Shown here: piece by piece, positions 1 through 12,903 of the stretch
How positions within the stretch are numbered: the first letter of the stretch is position 1
How the letters are laid out: every line of letters starts with the position of its first letter
From: Epiperipatus broadwayi
Taxonomy: Eukaryota > Onychophora > Udeonychophora > Euonychophora > Peripatidae
Length of the DNA: 64,000 bases
Direction: 5' to 3'
NCBI GenBank assembly: GCA_028023455.1
Contig: JAQFVV010012398.1
Coordinates: 5,106,682-5,170,681 of the forward strand
The notes under the pieces: generated by a model
What the model saw: only the letters and a program-made list of their open reading frames with translations
What the model was told of the DNA's origin: nothing
The model's database searches: none
Translations under genes and position numbers: made by a program

Positions 1-860
1 GCAATCAATGGATGCCAGAAGGCTTGTGCATAAAATCCCTATCTAATGCCTACTCATCCAATATCCCCAGACTAGTTTCTGGCTTGTGGCCTTCATCAGT
101 GAGGAGCCTTGGATCTGAGAGCACTGCACCTAGATCTTAGTTTTGTAGTTAAATAGAGTTAAAAGGTGGGTGCTGGAGGGTTGCATTAGATCCTAAGATC
201 TAGGTGCAGTGCTCTCAGATCCAAGGCTCCTCACTGATGAAGGCCACAAGCCAGAAACTAGTCTGGGGATATTGGATGAGTAGGCATTAGATAGGGATTT
301 TATGCACAAGCCTTCTGGCATCCATTGATTGCTCTTGTTAGCACAAGATGGCACTACTATATGGAGAGTGTTGTTTTGTTTTGAATTGTTTAATAACAAT
401 TATTGTGCTAGTATGAGATAGTGATCATGTGATGTTTAGTGGTTTAACACCAATCCTGCCTAATAGGATAATGGTGGCTATGGTTGTTAAAGAGCCAAAG
501 ACACCAAAATGTATGGGTGCTGAATTGAGTTCAGACCCATATGACTATATAAGCTATTGAGCTTGGATTGAAAATATTAATAGTGTTTTCAATTTCATTC
601 TCATAGTTTTGTAGTTAAATAGAGTTAAAAGGTGGGTGCTGGAGGGTTGCATTAGATCCTAAGATCTAGGTGCAGTGCTCTCAGATCCTAGGCTCCTCAC
701 TGATGAAGGCCACAAGCCAGAAACTAGTCTGGGGATATTGGATGAGTAGGCATTAGATAGGGATTTTATGCACAAGCCTTCTGGCATCCATTGATTGCTC
801 TTGTTAGCACAAGATGGCACTACTATATGGAGAGTGTTGTTTTGTTTTGAATTGTTTAAT
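1..860. repeat. Foldback repeat family A, copy 1 (very young)
   Basis: Positions 1-140 are the exact reverse complement of 193-332, giving a 140-bp inverted repeat with a 52-bp loop. Positions 138-394 recur as a direct repeat at 604-860 with a single mismatch that I could see (near 690). The same core recurs diverged near 15.8-17.0, 30.5-33.5, 48.1-49.6 and 52.2-53.1 kb. It gives apparent ORFs (for example minus strand 193-399) that are simply the repeat read through, not genes. No transposase is visible, so it looks like a non-autonomous foldback or MITE-like element. The left end is cut by the window edge. The near-identity of the arms suggests recent amplification or gene conversion. Confidence 0.85.
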
Positions 861-3800
861 CCCTACATTATGCTATACTAAGATTTTATCTAGGTATCAT
901 TTAATAGTCTTACTATTTATTCAACTATACTTAATTAATTGTAACAATTATGAGACTCACCTATCCTATTAACAAGATTACATACCCTTTAACATTAAAT
1001 AAATACTAAAGTATTTATCCAATGACATAAGAATACTTAGACACTCCTCCTTATTCAGTATCTAAATACTCTCATGACCAATAATAATGCTTGAATAGAT
1101 AGAATAAAACATCTATGCTGGTGATATTTAAATTAATCCACTCACTAAGTTATATTGCTATTTTCATTGTATGGTAATCTTTTATTATTTTACTTTTATA
1201 ACAATATCATTAAAAATAACCATAATGACAATATTATTCTAAGGAGATCTCAGGATTATCATTGATCATAATTGACTATTTATACCATCTATAAAATATC
1301 AAGAGGGATTTTACTGAACTCTATAGGTAGTATGTCATTTGAGAGATAATTCATAACATTTATTTATAATTAAAACCATATCACTATTTTATTTCAATTG
1401 TAATCATCATGTCAAACTTTAAATAAAATCACTTCCTAAGATGATTTCTTAACAATAATTATATTTTATTAGATTTGCAATGCGATGACTAATGTGATCA
1501 AAGCAGTTTACAATAATTTAATATTCAATTTAATAAAGATTTACCAAGATAATTTTGATACAACATCTTATGTGGGAGCAATTTTTCTTCTGATCTTCAA
1601 ATCATATTTTTAGTCAATATGCATATGATAATTAGTACTCTCTGGTGATGGTGTAGTAATGATGATCTTCCAACAAAAGAAATGTGACTTTAGACACTAA
1701 GAGAACTTTTAAAACATTAAATTTAATATCATTTTATGTACAAAGTTTAATAATGTAATAAAATTGGTAGATAAATTAACATAAAACAACAAAAATTTAT
1801 ATAACAATGTAGTATAACAATATACTTAAAAATTTACACATTTATATTTACCTTACTTGCAATGAGCTATTCCCCTTAAAATTTATCAATATAATCAAAT
1901 ATTATACGATATTGAATTTTATTACTTGTATTATCAAATTATGTATATCTTAAACAATCAATCCCTTTTTTTTAACGATCCCCTTTTTTATTAATTATAT
2001 TTCATAGATTGCTATGAAAACTAGAAAATAAAAAAGTATGGATTGATATTTTATTCTCAAGTAAAATAATTTTATTAAAATATTATGACCGATTATGTTT
2101 TATCAGTGTTTGTTTTGTGATATTAGCTATTTGATCCCTCCTTTTACCTTATTCTTAATTTTATTATAGGTTTATCACTTAACAATCTCATAAAACTACA
2201 ATATTTTTTTTTCCTTCCTCATATCCAATCTAGATATTTATCTCTTCTTGCACTAATCTTTAATCACCATTCGAATATTTGCTGAATGTATATAAGCCAC
2301 TCTCTAGTGCTAACTGTATCAAATAAAATATTTATCTTAATCTTCTCAAATACTTTAAGTCTTACAACCCCACTTCAAATTTCTATTTGTCTTATACCTG
2401 TATTATAAACAATGCTCATGAAAACTTAAATTAAAATTCTCTAATTATATTCTAATGCTATTACCGTATTAATAATTCAATATCAGATCAAATTTTAAAT
2501 CTCATTATTTGTTATTTAATATTATACTGGAACACAAATACACCCCCCCCCTTCTTCTAATATCTTCCTTACTAATTTTTAGGTGTGATTTACTAGCTCA
2601 TAACATATAGTTATTTTAATAACTTAGGGATATTCAATCAAATAAAACTTTACACAATGGATAGCATAAATAAACAAATTATGTTAATTATTGATTTCCC
2701 CATCTCTTGATTTATTTCCCCCCTATATTTATAATTATTATTTTAAAATGTAAACTTAACTAGATATATAAACATTACATTACCCGTTTTTGTCTTCTTT
2801 TGAACATACAAGTTTAAAAAAAAAATATAAATTTTATTAATAATATTTCAATTGTTCTTCTCCATTTTTATGTTTTTGACTTTACACATACCAATCTTTT
2901 ATCACATTCATCCTTTGATATCTATTGGAGCACTAGTAAAACTATGAAATTTTCATACTCCCATTTAATCGCCCAGGTATACTTTTTTTTTTTTACCAAG
3001 ATGCCGATTGCTTTTCACCTATGTGATATCTTTTATTTAGCTCCATTTCAACCTGGATAATCCGGATCTTCATATCATTCTTAATATTCACATGTAATTG
3101 ATCCCATATTGCACCTTCTTCCTAAATATTAATGAAAATGAATTTATTTTCAACCTAGTTTAGATTTTTCTGGAAGCTAATGTCACTGATCATGATCTTC
3201 CTTTATATATATCCCCTCCCTCCAGTGACAGGTACTACTAATTAAATATTTCAATCTCCCAGTAGACTGCTATAATTTTTTTTCTTTTTTTTTTGGTTAG
3301 AATTTTCCTTTTCCATTGAATCCTATCGATAGTTTATTATAAAAGTTTTCACTATTCTTAAAAGTTAGGTTCATTGATGAGATTATGTTTAAATCTTTTC
3401 TACACGAAAAATTTTTGTCAGAGAAACATTCATAACCTGCATTTGAATATTAACTACATTTTTTAACACTGTATATAAATATTTCCATTCGGGTTTATTT
3501 TTAACTTAATTTCAATTATCTTGATAATCTTATCTTTAGCTTGGTCACAACTGATTTTTCTATTATTTATATATTTATTCCCTTTTAGTCTTTCACAAAT
3601 GCATTGACATTTAACCAGTCTATGCATTTGATCTTGCCTAATCCTACAGTTATATATTACTTACAGTTTGTTCCTTCTGTTTTGATATTTCTTGGTAAAA
3701 TATCTATATACAGTACATATAATTTTTTTCTTTCCATTGGTTTATTATTTTCTTAATATAATGATTTTAGAATACTCCAGCAAATTCATTGATTGTCGCT

Positions 3801-4018
3801 TTGGCCAGCAGAGATTTCCTTTATTTCATCCACTCATTTTACTGAAAACTTGTTACTATACAATTTAAAATTCTTAAATGTCATCCTTAATTACTTTTTT
3901 TAAAAAAATTATAATAATACAGTTTAAAAAAACTTCAACAAACTTTTTTCAACAACACAAAACTCAGTTATTTGGTTTTTCTTTATTTTTTCGATCACTA
4001 ACTGATTTCTCCCTCGAA
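861..4018. other. AT-rich non-coding stretch, nothing recognised
   Basis: I see no coding region, RNA gene or clear repeat here. The sequence is AT-rich with frequent short A and T runs and scattered microsatellite-like stretches. It may hold old, unrecognisable transposon debris. Confidence 0.6.
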
Positions 4019-4780
4019 AAAAAAAAACTTTTTTTTTTTTTTTTTCAAAATATTTATTAAACAAGTACAATGTTTACAGTGATAATTATGTATACATGGT
4101 AAATTAAAAGGAAAGCTAGAATTACAAACATAAATAAGAATTACATGATTATAAATAAATATAAGATAGTATTATTCTGGGCAAAAGGTAAACCCGAATA
4201 CCTGGTCTACTGTTAACACCAAGTAGGCCAATTAAGCTCACCAAACTCACCTAGACAAATTGCCTCACACTACAAAGAGTCACTTAGTCAATCTAGAGTT
4301 TGTTCAGATCACCATTGGCAAAATCACTACAACTATGAAGGCCTAGGTATTTATACTAAATCTGATGTGTTCAGTTGAATATTATCCATTTTGAAAACAT
4401 TAAGGATCTGAACTTCTGATTATTAACAAAACCACTTTCAGCAATAACTTAGACAGAAGAAACAACGCGTTTTACCAGCAATCATTCTTATAATGCAATC
4501 AGAGTCCATGTTTCCTCGAATAACACTTTTGGAGATAGGAGCATGTCACGGTTTTTAAATTTTATAAGTTTATTCAGAAAGAATTTTCCCTCATGAATTG
4601 CACCAGGATTGAAAACCATTTTACAACGAGTAGACCAGAATGCATAGTTGATAAATAATGACAACCTAATAGTAGGGATGGATCTTGTCCTAATACTGTC
4701 CTTAAGAGAGGTAACAAGGTAAAAATTCACTTTAAGGTTATCAGAAATAATCCTTCTAGACCTTTTTCAACAAAATATCA
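4019..4780 (-). mobile_element. 5'-truncated relic of a LINE related to the 7-13 kb element
   Basis: The minus-strand reading frame at 4488-4730 aligns with the C-terminus of ORF2 of the large LINE. Shared residues include a tryptophan followed by S/C-T-R-C-K, an R-D-x-L/M motif, and a final T-W-S/T-L. Below it lies a 3' untranslated region of about 430 bases. On the minus strand this ends in AATAAA shortly before a long A run (seen as a T run around 4029-4045). This is a truncated, diverged cousin of the 7-13 kb LINE with a poly(A) rather than a TAA tail. The 5' limit near 4.78 kb is approximate and I found no convincing target duplication. Confidence 0.6.
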
Positions 4781-5299
4781 TCTGTTTGTTCATGTACTTC
4801 AAATTATGCATTCTCATTGGTTAATTTTTTCCTTCTTCTTTGATTCTGAATATTTAATGACTTGCTTTGAGCTTAACTATTTTTTAAAACAAATATTATC
4901 GTTTTAAAATATTTATTAGTAATAAAAAAACAACAATACTTTTTAGTAACTGAATAAAATACAATTTAAATCATTTTCATTCTATTTTGTTTGTACAGAT
5001 TAAGTTCGTAAATAATCCTATGAACTTTTAATCGGAAAATGAAAGTTAAACATTTATTTTAGAAACTAACCTAAGATTTTACCGGAAACAATGATTGGTA
5101 AATAATCCCAAATGCGCACAGACATAATTATTCATCTATATAACGCATATTTCCCTTTATCCCATTGGGCTTGAATACCCTGATCAATTTAATTACTATC
5201 AAATGATTCTTTAATATGAAATATTATTAACTTATAATTTTTATTATTTTATCATATAGATACCTTTAAAATAAATATCTTAGCAAAATTTAACCTTTA
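4781..5299. other. AT-rich spacer, nothing recognised
   Basis: No coding or repeat structure was recognised between the LINE relic and the hAT-type MITE. Confidence 0.5.
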
Positions 5300-5307
5300 T
5301 ACTAGTG

Positions 5308-5704
5308 CAGGGTCCCCAACCCTATGCCCGCGGGCACCATGGCGCCCGCGGACCGTTTTACGTGTGCCCGCCGCTATCTGAACACGATAAAACATTATTT
5401 ATCTGATACAAATAAATTTAATTTTTAAAATTTTTTATAAATTATTGTATTATATTGTAATCAAATTGTAGGGCATACTATACTTTTACAGCATAAAAAT
5501 ATAAACGTTAATTATATATTAAAATTGTATTTTTGAAATAAATATTTTTTTGTACATTATGTGTATTATTAACAATATCCAACTATAAATTTACATTGAA
5601 AAAATAAATGATGCTCGCCACCTAGTTGAAAAAATAAGTGGTGCCCGCCACCTCGCCGGTATTATAGAATGTGCTCTTTAGTGCAAAAAGGTTGGGGACC
5701 CCTG
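5308..5704. mobile_element. hAT-type MITE with 8-bp target duplication
   Basis: The element starts cagggtccccaaccctatgc and ends with the reverse complement of caggggtccccaacct, so the terminal inverted repeats match over about 15 bases with a one-base gap. It is flanked on both sides by the same octamer tactagtg (5300-5307 and 5705-5712). An 8-bp duplication and a CAGNGGTCCCCAACC-like end are hallmarks of the hAT superfamily. The GC-rich termini stand out against an AT-rich middle. It has no transposase and is 397 bp, so it is non-autonomous. The intact octamers indicate a fairly recent insertion. Confidence 0.88.
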
Positions 5705-5712
5705 TACTAGTG

Positions 5713-6954
5713 TAACTTAATTAAGTCCAAGTTCCAAATCCTAGGGTAATTAAAATACTGTTATATTCACAATTTAATGAGTGAATTTTATTATTTATTT
5801 ATTTTTAAATTTTGGTTGTATAAAATTTAAAATTATATATAATACAGTTTATTCCCAATTTTATTTTTAGGCTAGGGTGTACTAATAAAAAGGGTACAAT
5901 ATATATTTTCTTACAAATTTAGTTATATATGTTTTTTTCATCAGTGATATTCTTTTTTGCACTATTTTACAGAAATCCAGATTCTTATTCTCTTAAATGA
6001 ATCATTTTCAAAATATTTTCATATTGCTGATGTCTCAGTTAAAAATTTATTAAAGATTTGTGTTTTTTGTAATGCATATCTATATAGCAATTTTTAGCAT
6101 AGTATCAATTATCTTATTATTGATTTAATTCAAGTCTCAACTGTCACAAAAGCTTATTATAGTTTTAAAACAATTTTCTTTATATTCATTGAATTATTTT
6201 TATAGGAAAGAAATATCAATTGCTATTAGATTGGGGTTTTTAATTTATAAGTATATCTCACTAATTGATGATTATTTTTTGTAATGAATTTATTTATTTA
6301 TAATTTTTTAAATGTCGGTTTTGAAATACACATTTTCTATTACACAAAATGTAATCAAACTTTACTAATCTTTTATTTGGGGACTATTGTATCTATTTCT
6401 ACTCTCCTCTTTATGTATATAAAAACCATACAGACTTTCTTTTTTAAAACATTCCACAAGTCTATTTTCTCTCAGTCATATCTTTTTCCATCTCCAAATT
6501 TACTTACAGCTCTTTTATCTTTTCAGATGTAGTATAAAAATGCCCATGACAATTTTTAAATGTTATTTTATCTGATGGAAAATCTGAATTTTCTGTATTT
6601 AGTTTTGCTACTTTAGCCATATATCACAGTATTATCAATTTTTTCATTTTTTATTTAAAATAAATTCAATTCTCTTTGCTATATCTTGTATGACCTATTG
6701 ACAGAGCAGGATTTTGTGGTCTATAGTCTAAATAAATCTATGCTAAGCTGACTTAATTAAAATAATGGCCTAAACAACTTGAATACTAATTTATATCTCT
6801 TTACATACACAATTTTACAACAGAAAAAGATTGATTATAAGAATATATAAGCTACTGGGATATAATATCAACTCTAAGGCTTACATAGAATAATCAAGTA
6901 AATAATTAAATGCTTTTACTGTTAAAATGTTCATAAAAAATTTGAGCACTGAAA
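5713..6954. other. AT-rich spacer, nothing recognised
   Basis: Only T-rich open stretches (for example 6284-6532) occur here. Their translations are low-complexity and hydrophobic because of base composition, and I do not regard them as genes. Confidence 0.55.
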
Positions 6955-6959
6955 GTACC

Positions 6960-7022
6960 AATCTAAATGTGATCTGCAGATTTTAAATTCCAGAAGTTGG
7001 CACTCTATCACTATACCAAACA
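6960..7022 (-). repeat. Possible tRNA-derived SINE relic
   Basis: On the minus strand a segment resembles a tRNA internal promoter A box (tggtatagtgatagagtg) followed at about the right distance by a poor B-box-like stretch. The fit of the second box is weak and no tail or target duplication is visible. This may be an old SINE head just upstream of the LINE. Confidence 0.22.
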
Positions 7023-7259
7023 CTGCAGAGGACATAAATAATAATAATAATAATAAAATAAAAAAAATGGAACAACCCGATTAACGTTGTTACCTAAAAG
7101 TTTTGGAAGACAAAAGGAATTCAACTAAATCTTTAAAGTAAAAAATTTCCTCAATCTAGATAACAATCGTAAATGTTTTTGAAGTGCTTTTAAAATAAAA
7201 AAGGTAAGAAATTCATCGTTTTTTTTTAAATTATATTTAATCAACATCAAAAGATAAAC

Positions 7260-8945
7260 ATGGCGTCAAGATTTAAAATTGACGCGTCAAATAGCTCAAA
7301 AACGTTCAACCCAATGGAAAATATAATATTGAATCAAAAAACCTACGCAAATGCTACAAAATCTAATATACAACACCAAGATAATAAACAAAATACCAAT
7401 TTAAGTCAATCTAGATTTAGAAAAGTAAATCAAACCGACATAAACGATATATATATCGGTGATGAATTTGAGCTAGAACCATCAATGATCAACTGGACGA
7501 ATGAAGAAATAAAAGATATCAATTCTAGATTTAATAATACCATACCCCCAAAATTATTTAATAGTTTTAAAAAAAAATTTTCTGACAAGTCGTTAATACT
7601 AGCAGTTACAGACAAAAATTTATCCCTCTATAAATTTCCAAGAGAACTCCTATTTAAGGAATTAACAACACAAGTATTATGGGATAGCATCATGACTATT
7701 GGAGAACATCCCAACTCCAGATATTTAGCTATAGAATTTTACAACAAAAATCAATGTGAAGCATTTCAAATAAAAGTCCAGAAATTAGAAAGTTATGCTT
7801 TAGTGGTGGTTGACAAAAATATACAAAACTACTACACAGGCATTTTGAAAAATACATATTTTGGATATAGCATACAAGATTTTACCAAACTAATTCACCC
7901 TTATGGTCAGGCAATCTATATCAAGCCTATCTACTGTAACGATACTCCAATCCCTATACATACCAACAGCTTCTATTTCAAAATCAAACTAAAAGAAAAC
8001 ATCAATCCTGAAGAAATCCCCAACCAGATTATTGATCAAGAAGCAGTCCTCACACTTCAAATAAAAGGACTCAGGCCAAAGTGCTATGCATGTGGAGAAA
8101 GAGGCCATCTGGCAGGAGACTGCCACACAAGGAAAGACCACAGGAGTGACCAGCAAACAAAGGAAATCCCAGAACAAAACCAAGCAACTCAAAACCAAAT
8201 ATTAAATAATGCAGAAAGCAGCAAGATACATACAAGTCTTCAACAACAAGAAAATCAGGAAAAACAAAGTATCTTAACAATACAAGATAAGAACGAACCA
8301 TTAAACTTGACAATGGAAAAGATTAATAAAAATGAAGAGTGGAAAAACAGCACAACAAAACTCATCAATAGCAATCAATCACAAGAAAAAATTGAAAATC
8401 AAAATATAATCACAAGAGAAAATATAAAACTGAAAAGCACCCAAAGTAAAATAAAAGATCAAACAAATAAGGATCTGCAAATAAACAGTGAAGAACAAAT
8501 AAAGGAATATGAAAATATCACAGATGTAGAATCTCAGATGGAAGAAGATGATTCTACACACAAAAATGAAAACATCAACAATTATTCCAACTTACCACTA
8601 AAACCAACAATTAGAAATAATACAGCCACAGAAATCTTAGAAAAAATAACACTAGATATACCACAAAACATAGTAATAGAAAAAGAGCAAAAAAGAAAGC
8701 CAGGCCGGCCACCAAAAAAAAAATATAAAAAAATTAAAGTAAGATCAGAAGAAGATGTAATCACCAACTCTGAGCTTACATATCAGACTACTGAAACCTC
8801 TGATGAAGATACTAATCAAGACTATGAAGATGAATCAGAAGTACAACCCAATACAAAAACTAGTAAAAAAATACTAACTGATCAAAGCCACATTACCACT
8901 AAAAATAACATAATTGAATTAGACACTCAACAAAATTCAAAATAA
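7260..8945 (+). CDS. LINE ORF1, CCHC zinc-knuckle and AT-hook nucleic-acid-binding protein
   Basis: An uninterrupted 561-residue frame. The start ATG has a favourable context (A at -3, G at +4). Residues about 95-265 form a mixed alpha/beta region of the kind found in LINE ORF1 proteins ahead of the knuckle. Residues 275-288 are a perfect CX2CX4HX4C knuckle (C275, C278, H283, C288). The rest is low-complexity, rich in Q, N, K and E. An AT-hook-like KPGRPPKK lies near 479-487, followed by an acidic tail. Family knowledge: ORF1 proteins bind element RNA and form the ribonucleoprotein. The AT-hook, if real, could add DNA binding. ORF2 starts 65 bases downstream, after a short (TA)n run. Confidence 0.85.
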   Translation: MASRFKIDASNSSKTFNPMENIILNQKTYANATKSNIQHQDNKQNTNLSQSRFRKVNQTDINDIYIGDEFELEPSMINWTNEEIKDINSRFNNTIPPKLFNSFKKKFSDKSLILAVTDKNLSLYKFPRELLFKELTTQVLWDSIMTIGEHPNSRYLAIEFYNKNQCEAFQIKVQKLESYALVVVDKNIQNYYTGILKNTYFGYSIQDFTKLIHPYGQAIYIKPIYCNDTPIPIHTNSFYFKIKLKENINPEEIPNQIIDQEAVLTLQIKGLRPKCYACGERGHLAGDCHTRKDHRSDQQTKEIPEQNQATQNQILNNAESSKIHTSLQQQENQEKQSILTIQDKNEPLNLTMEKINKNEEWKNSTTKLINSNQSQEKIENQNIITRENIKLKSTQSKIKDQTNKDLQINSEEQIKEYENITDVESQMEEDDSTHKNENINNYSNLPLKPTIRNNTATEILEKITLDIPQNIVIEKEQKRKPGRPPKKKYKKIKVRSEEDVITNSELTYQTTETSDEDTNQDYEDESEVQPNTKTSKKILTDQSHITTKNNIIELDTQQNSK

Positions 8946-9010
8946 TAAAAAGCCCACTTACTGATCAAAGGAAAATTACCAAAGAAAATATATATATATA
9001 TATAATCAGA

Positions 9011-12000
9011 ATGAAAATAAAAATTGCTGCAATCAATATCAGGGGTTTAAATTCAACCCAAAAAATATACAAAGTAAAACACTGGATACAACAAATCAAA
9101 CCACACATTACAGGTCTACTAGAAACCAAAATCTATGCAGGGTCACAAGTAGACCCATCCAAATACTTTGGTACTGAAGGATTCTATGCAGGTTCCAGAG
9201 ATGCAACATCACCATCAGAAGGATCTGCCCTAATAATTGCAAATCATTGTCCATTCCAAACTTTCAAAATCACTTACATTGATTCAAATCTCCTAATCAC
9301 TACATTCAGTCATAAAATAATGACAATCAATGTAATTTTTGTATATATGCCAATAAATAAACAAAGAATTGAAACAATAATCATGTCAATAAATTCAAGA
9401 TTAGCCACCACAGCAGATCCCACCATCTTGGTTGGTGACTTCAACACATTGTATCTGGAATTTACTAAAAAATGGCTCCACAAAATACAAGTTCCACTAA
9501 TGAGTGGACAAGGTTTTCTTCCTCAGGATGCTGTCTCATTCCATAATGGTCAGTTTAAATCACTGATAGACTTATGCTTTTATTCACCGACTCTATATCA
9601 CTTAATAAAAATAAACCTCATACCATCGGGCTTCTCCGATCACTCTGCACAAATAATAACTATTAACCTAAACCAAATGCAAACTAACATTTTACCACTA
9701 ACAAAAACAATCAGAATCCTTCTTCCCAAGTCAACCCCAGAATTTATCTTTTCTGAAACCTATATAATGCTAGAAAAACTAAGACAAATAAAACTAGACC
9801 CTATACAACAATACCAAGCTTTTATCAATATTTTGTCATTTAATATAAACCACATAGTAATGAATAGACCATCACCATCCAAGCTACTAGAATATGCTGA
9901 TAAAATACATGAAAAACTTACAGCAATCACGCCTACTCATCACACCCAAAATTATATAAGAAACTTAACACAAGAATATAATAAGGCTTGTCAGTCCCTA
10001 AAAGAGTATCTAAAAATTAAAAAAACCAAATTATGCATCACCCACCAACACACATGGTTACGTAAATACATAAAATGGGCCCTAGGAAGTGCACCTGAAA
10101 TTAAAGTACCAATGGCCATACAAACCCAAAGAGGAATATTTGCTGTCCAAAATATAATAATGCCAATGTTTGAACATTTTAGAGACAAACTGCGATCAGC
10201 ACCACCAATACAGTGGACAGCACACATATTTGGACCACCAAAAAATGAAAATTTATTCACGGCAGATGATTTCATTAAAAAAATGAATGAAATGAACAAT
10301 AACTGTCACCCTGGAAGCCCAGGAATACCACTTTTTGTCTTAAAACACCTTAGCCAATTCACTTCAAAATATCTTTATAATCTGGCAAACCATCTAGCTC
10401 AAGAAATTAGGAGTGTACAGGGAGTGTACCCCATAGCAATAGTACCTTACAATAAAAAGAATAAAAAAATTCCTGCACTTGAAGACATAAGACCTATATC
10501 CATGGGACCGCTTCCAATGAAGATACTGGAAAATGTAATAAAAGAAAAAATAGAGCCATTTTTGATGCCTTTCATCTCTGATACTCAGTTTGCTAAGAAA
10601 AAATCTTCAACTACACAAGCAGCTCTACTTTTCAAAACCATAATGGTAACTGTAAGAAATAAAAAAAAATATAGCCCTCTGGTCATACAACTGGATATAG
10701 CATCAGCCTTTGACACTGTCAACATATCTATATTGCTAGAGATGCTCGAAACCACGGACATCCCCAGATCCATGCTATATATAATAGCAAACCTATTAAT
10801 AAACCGTGAGCTACACATAACACTTAATGGTAGAAATTCTCCCTCTTTCTACCCCACCCAGTCACTATCACAGGGTTCACCTTTAACTGCCCTACTCTTT
10901 ATTTTTTATATTAACCCTTAATTAAAAAAATAAATCAATCCTTTGAAGGCATACAGATACCAGAATCAACACAAAAAATAGCATGTTTGGCATATATGGA
11001 TGATGTCACGGTGTTTCTAACTTCTAAAAAGCAGATACCGCAGTTGAACAAGATAGTGGAAGAATATTCAGCCAATTATGGACTGAAGATAAATCCAGAA
11101 AAATCTGCATCTTGGCATATATTCTCAGGCAAACCATGTGAGTCCGTATTTCAGGGAAAACCAAATCCCTTTCTGGGTTTTCCATTTCATATGGGCACCA
11201 CAAGAATGCGCTGTCACATACAAAACAAACTCAAAGAAGATGTTGAAAAAATAGCAAATTCATTGTCTAAAGCATATCTATCAATATATGCAAAGACACA
11301 ACTAATCAACAGGCTAATGATGACTAGAATAACATACTACATGCCAGTAATTGTTTTTTCTAAAGGTTTCATCCGGAAAATTAACTCCATATGCTGTAAA
11401 CTTATGTGGGCCAGGAAAACAGTGGCCATATCAATTAAAAATCTTAGCCGACCATTAATAAAAAATGGCCTTGGCCTACACAGCCTCAACATTTTCCACA
11501 TGCAAAAACAAAAAAATACAACAATTGCCTTAATTAATCAATTTACAAAATTAAAACATCTAATTAAAATAACACCTACTGATCGACCACCCCCAAAAGA
11601 CTCACTCATTCAATCAGCAATATACCACTGCAATGCAATAGGAAAAATCCCCAACCAATGGACAGAAAAATATAAATACTGGGAAATCTATGAACTAATG
11701 CAGAACCATACCACCAACAATCAAATATTACCACTTAAAAATAAACAATAAAGTATTAATTAAAAAATACAAGAAATGGGAGTTAGAACCAAAATTTTTC
11801 AATTTTATTCTTAAAATAAACTTAGATGCCCTCCCAACCACATACTTTCTGGTACATAGAAGACTACATAGAGACATGGATGCTTTATGCGGCTTATGCC
11901 ATCAGAATGAAGAAACTGTCCAGCACTTACTGTATCACTGCAAAGGTCTGGAACAAGTAAGAATTATACTTTGCAACACGTATAGGAAAAATAAAACCAC

Positions 12001-12241
12001 AATGGAACAAGTAATGATGGTTTTCCAAAGTAAAACAATACCACTGATTAGGGCAGCAACTTTTGTTCTATGTTCACTATGGTGCACAAGATGTAAGTTC
12101 CTAATGGGAAATAACACAAGGCGACATCCATCTACTTTTGAACACAAGTTACGGCAAATACAAATCCGGGACAAATTGATAACAAGTCCAGACATCTATG
12201 CAGCTACCTGGTCTCTGCTTAAACACAGAGCAAGGTTGTAA
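9011..12241 (+). pseudogene. LINE ORF2: endonuclease and reverse transcriptase, two frameshifts
   Basis: The N-terminus is an exonuclease-endonuclease-phosphatase fold endonuclease with N9, E38, GDFN (D143, N145) and SDH (D210, H211). The reverse transcriptase follows, with motif A L-D-I-A-S-A-F-D (D562, D568), motif B SQGSPLTALLF and motif C Y-M-D-D (the DD codons are at 10999-11004). A C-terminal CX2C...HX4C knuckle lies near 11885-11940. The frame breaks twice. Near 10918-10921 one base appears to be missing just after motif B, and the frame from 10921 resumes the expected protein. At 11736-11743 the frame shifts again in an A run, and the frame through 11762-12241 completes the protein. 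Apart from these, no internal stops interrupt it, so the damage is recent or is an assembly error in homopolymers. Confidence 0.85.
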
Positions 12242-12577
12242 CATAATCAAGGAAATAATGACTAAGTAATATGGAGTACCAACAAGGGAAAAACAAAAAT
12301 AAATAAATAATAAAACAGGAAATAAAGCAAAAGAACAGAGCCCATCCCTATCCAGTAATAGCTTCAGTAACATCTGTGCACCTAATAACTATTGAAATGC
12401 AACTGTCTATAATATTCTGAACACTTTATTTTATAATGAACAAATCTGTAACATTCAATTAAGACAACATATTATAAAGACGTTATCTTGATTATTGTAA
12501 TAACAATTGTAACCTGGTTGTAACTGGAAAACTTGTAGCACATAATCTATGTAACTATTACTGTATTCTTTTGAGAC

Positions 12578-12583
12578 AATAAA
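12578..12583 (+). terminator. LINE polyadenylation signal AATAAA
   Basis: AATAAA lies about 15 bases before the start of the TAA tail, in the position expected for the 3' end of the LINE transcript. Confidence 0.55.
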
Positions 12584-12596
12584 GGCCTTTTGAAAC

Positions 12597-12903
<307 letters not shown>

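Noticed and set aside
193-399. Minus-strand 68-codon frame, and its plus-strand counterpart at 52621-52824
   Set aside because: Both are family A repeat sequence read in one frame; other family A copies have stops in that frame, so it is not a conserved protein.
3878-4060. Plus-strand 60-codon frame rich in F and K
   Set aside because: Composed of A and T runs next to the poly(A) tail of the LINE relic; no coding character.
6284-6532. Hydrophobic 82-codon frame
   Set aside because: T-rich sequence lacks stops by composition; no homology, start context or splice sites.
7086-7091. gttgtt as LINE target duplication with 12904-12909
   Set aside because: Six bases in AT-rich DNA is too short to be convincing, and the 5' end of the element is not known.
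7430-8767. Several minus-strand frames across LINE ORF1
   Set aside because: Shadows of the A-rich ORF1 on the opposite strand.
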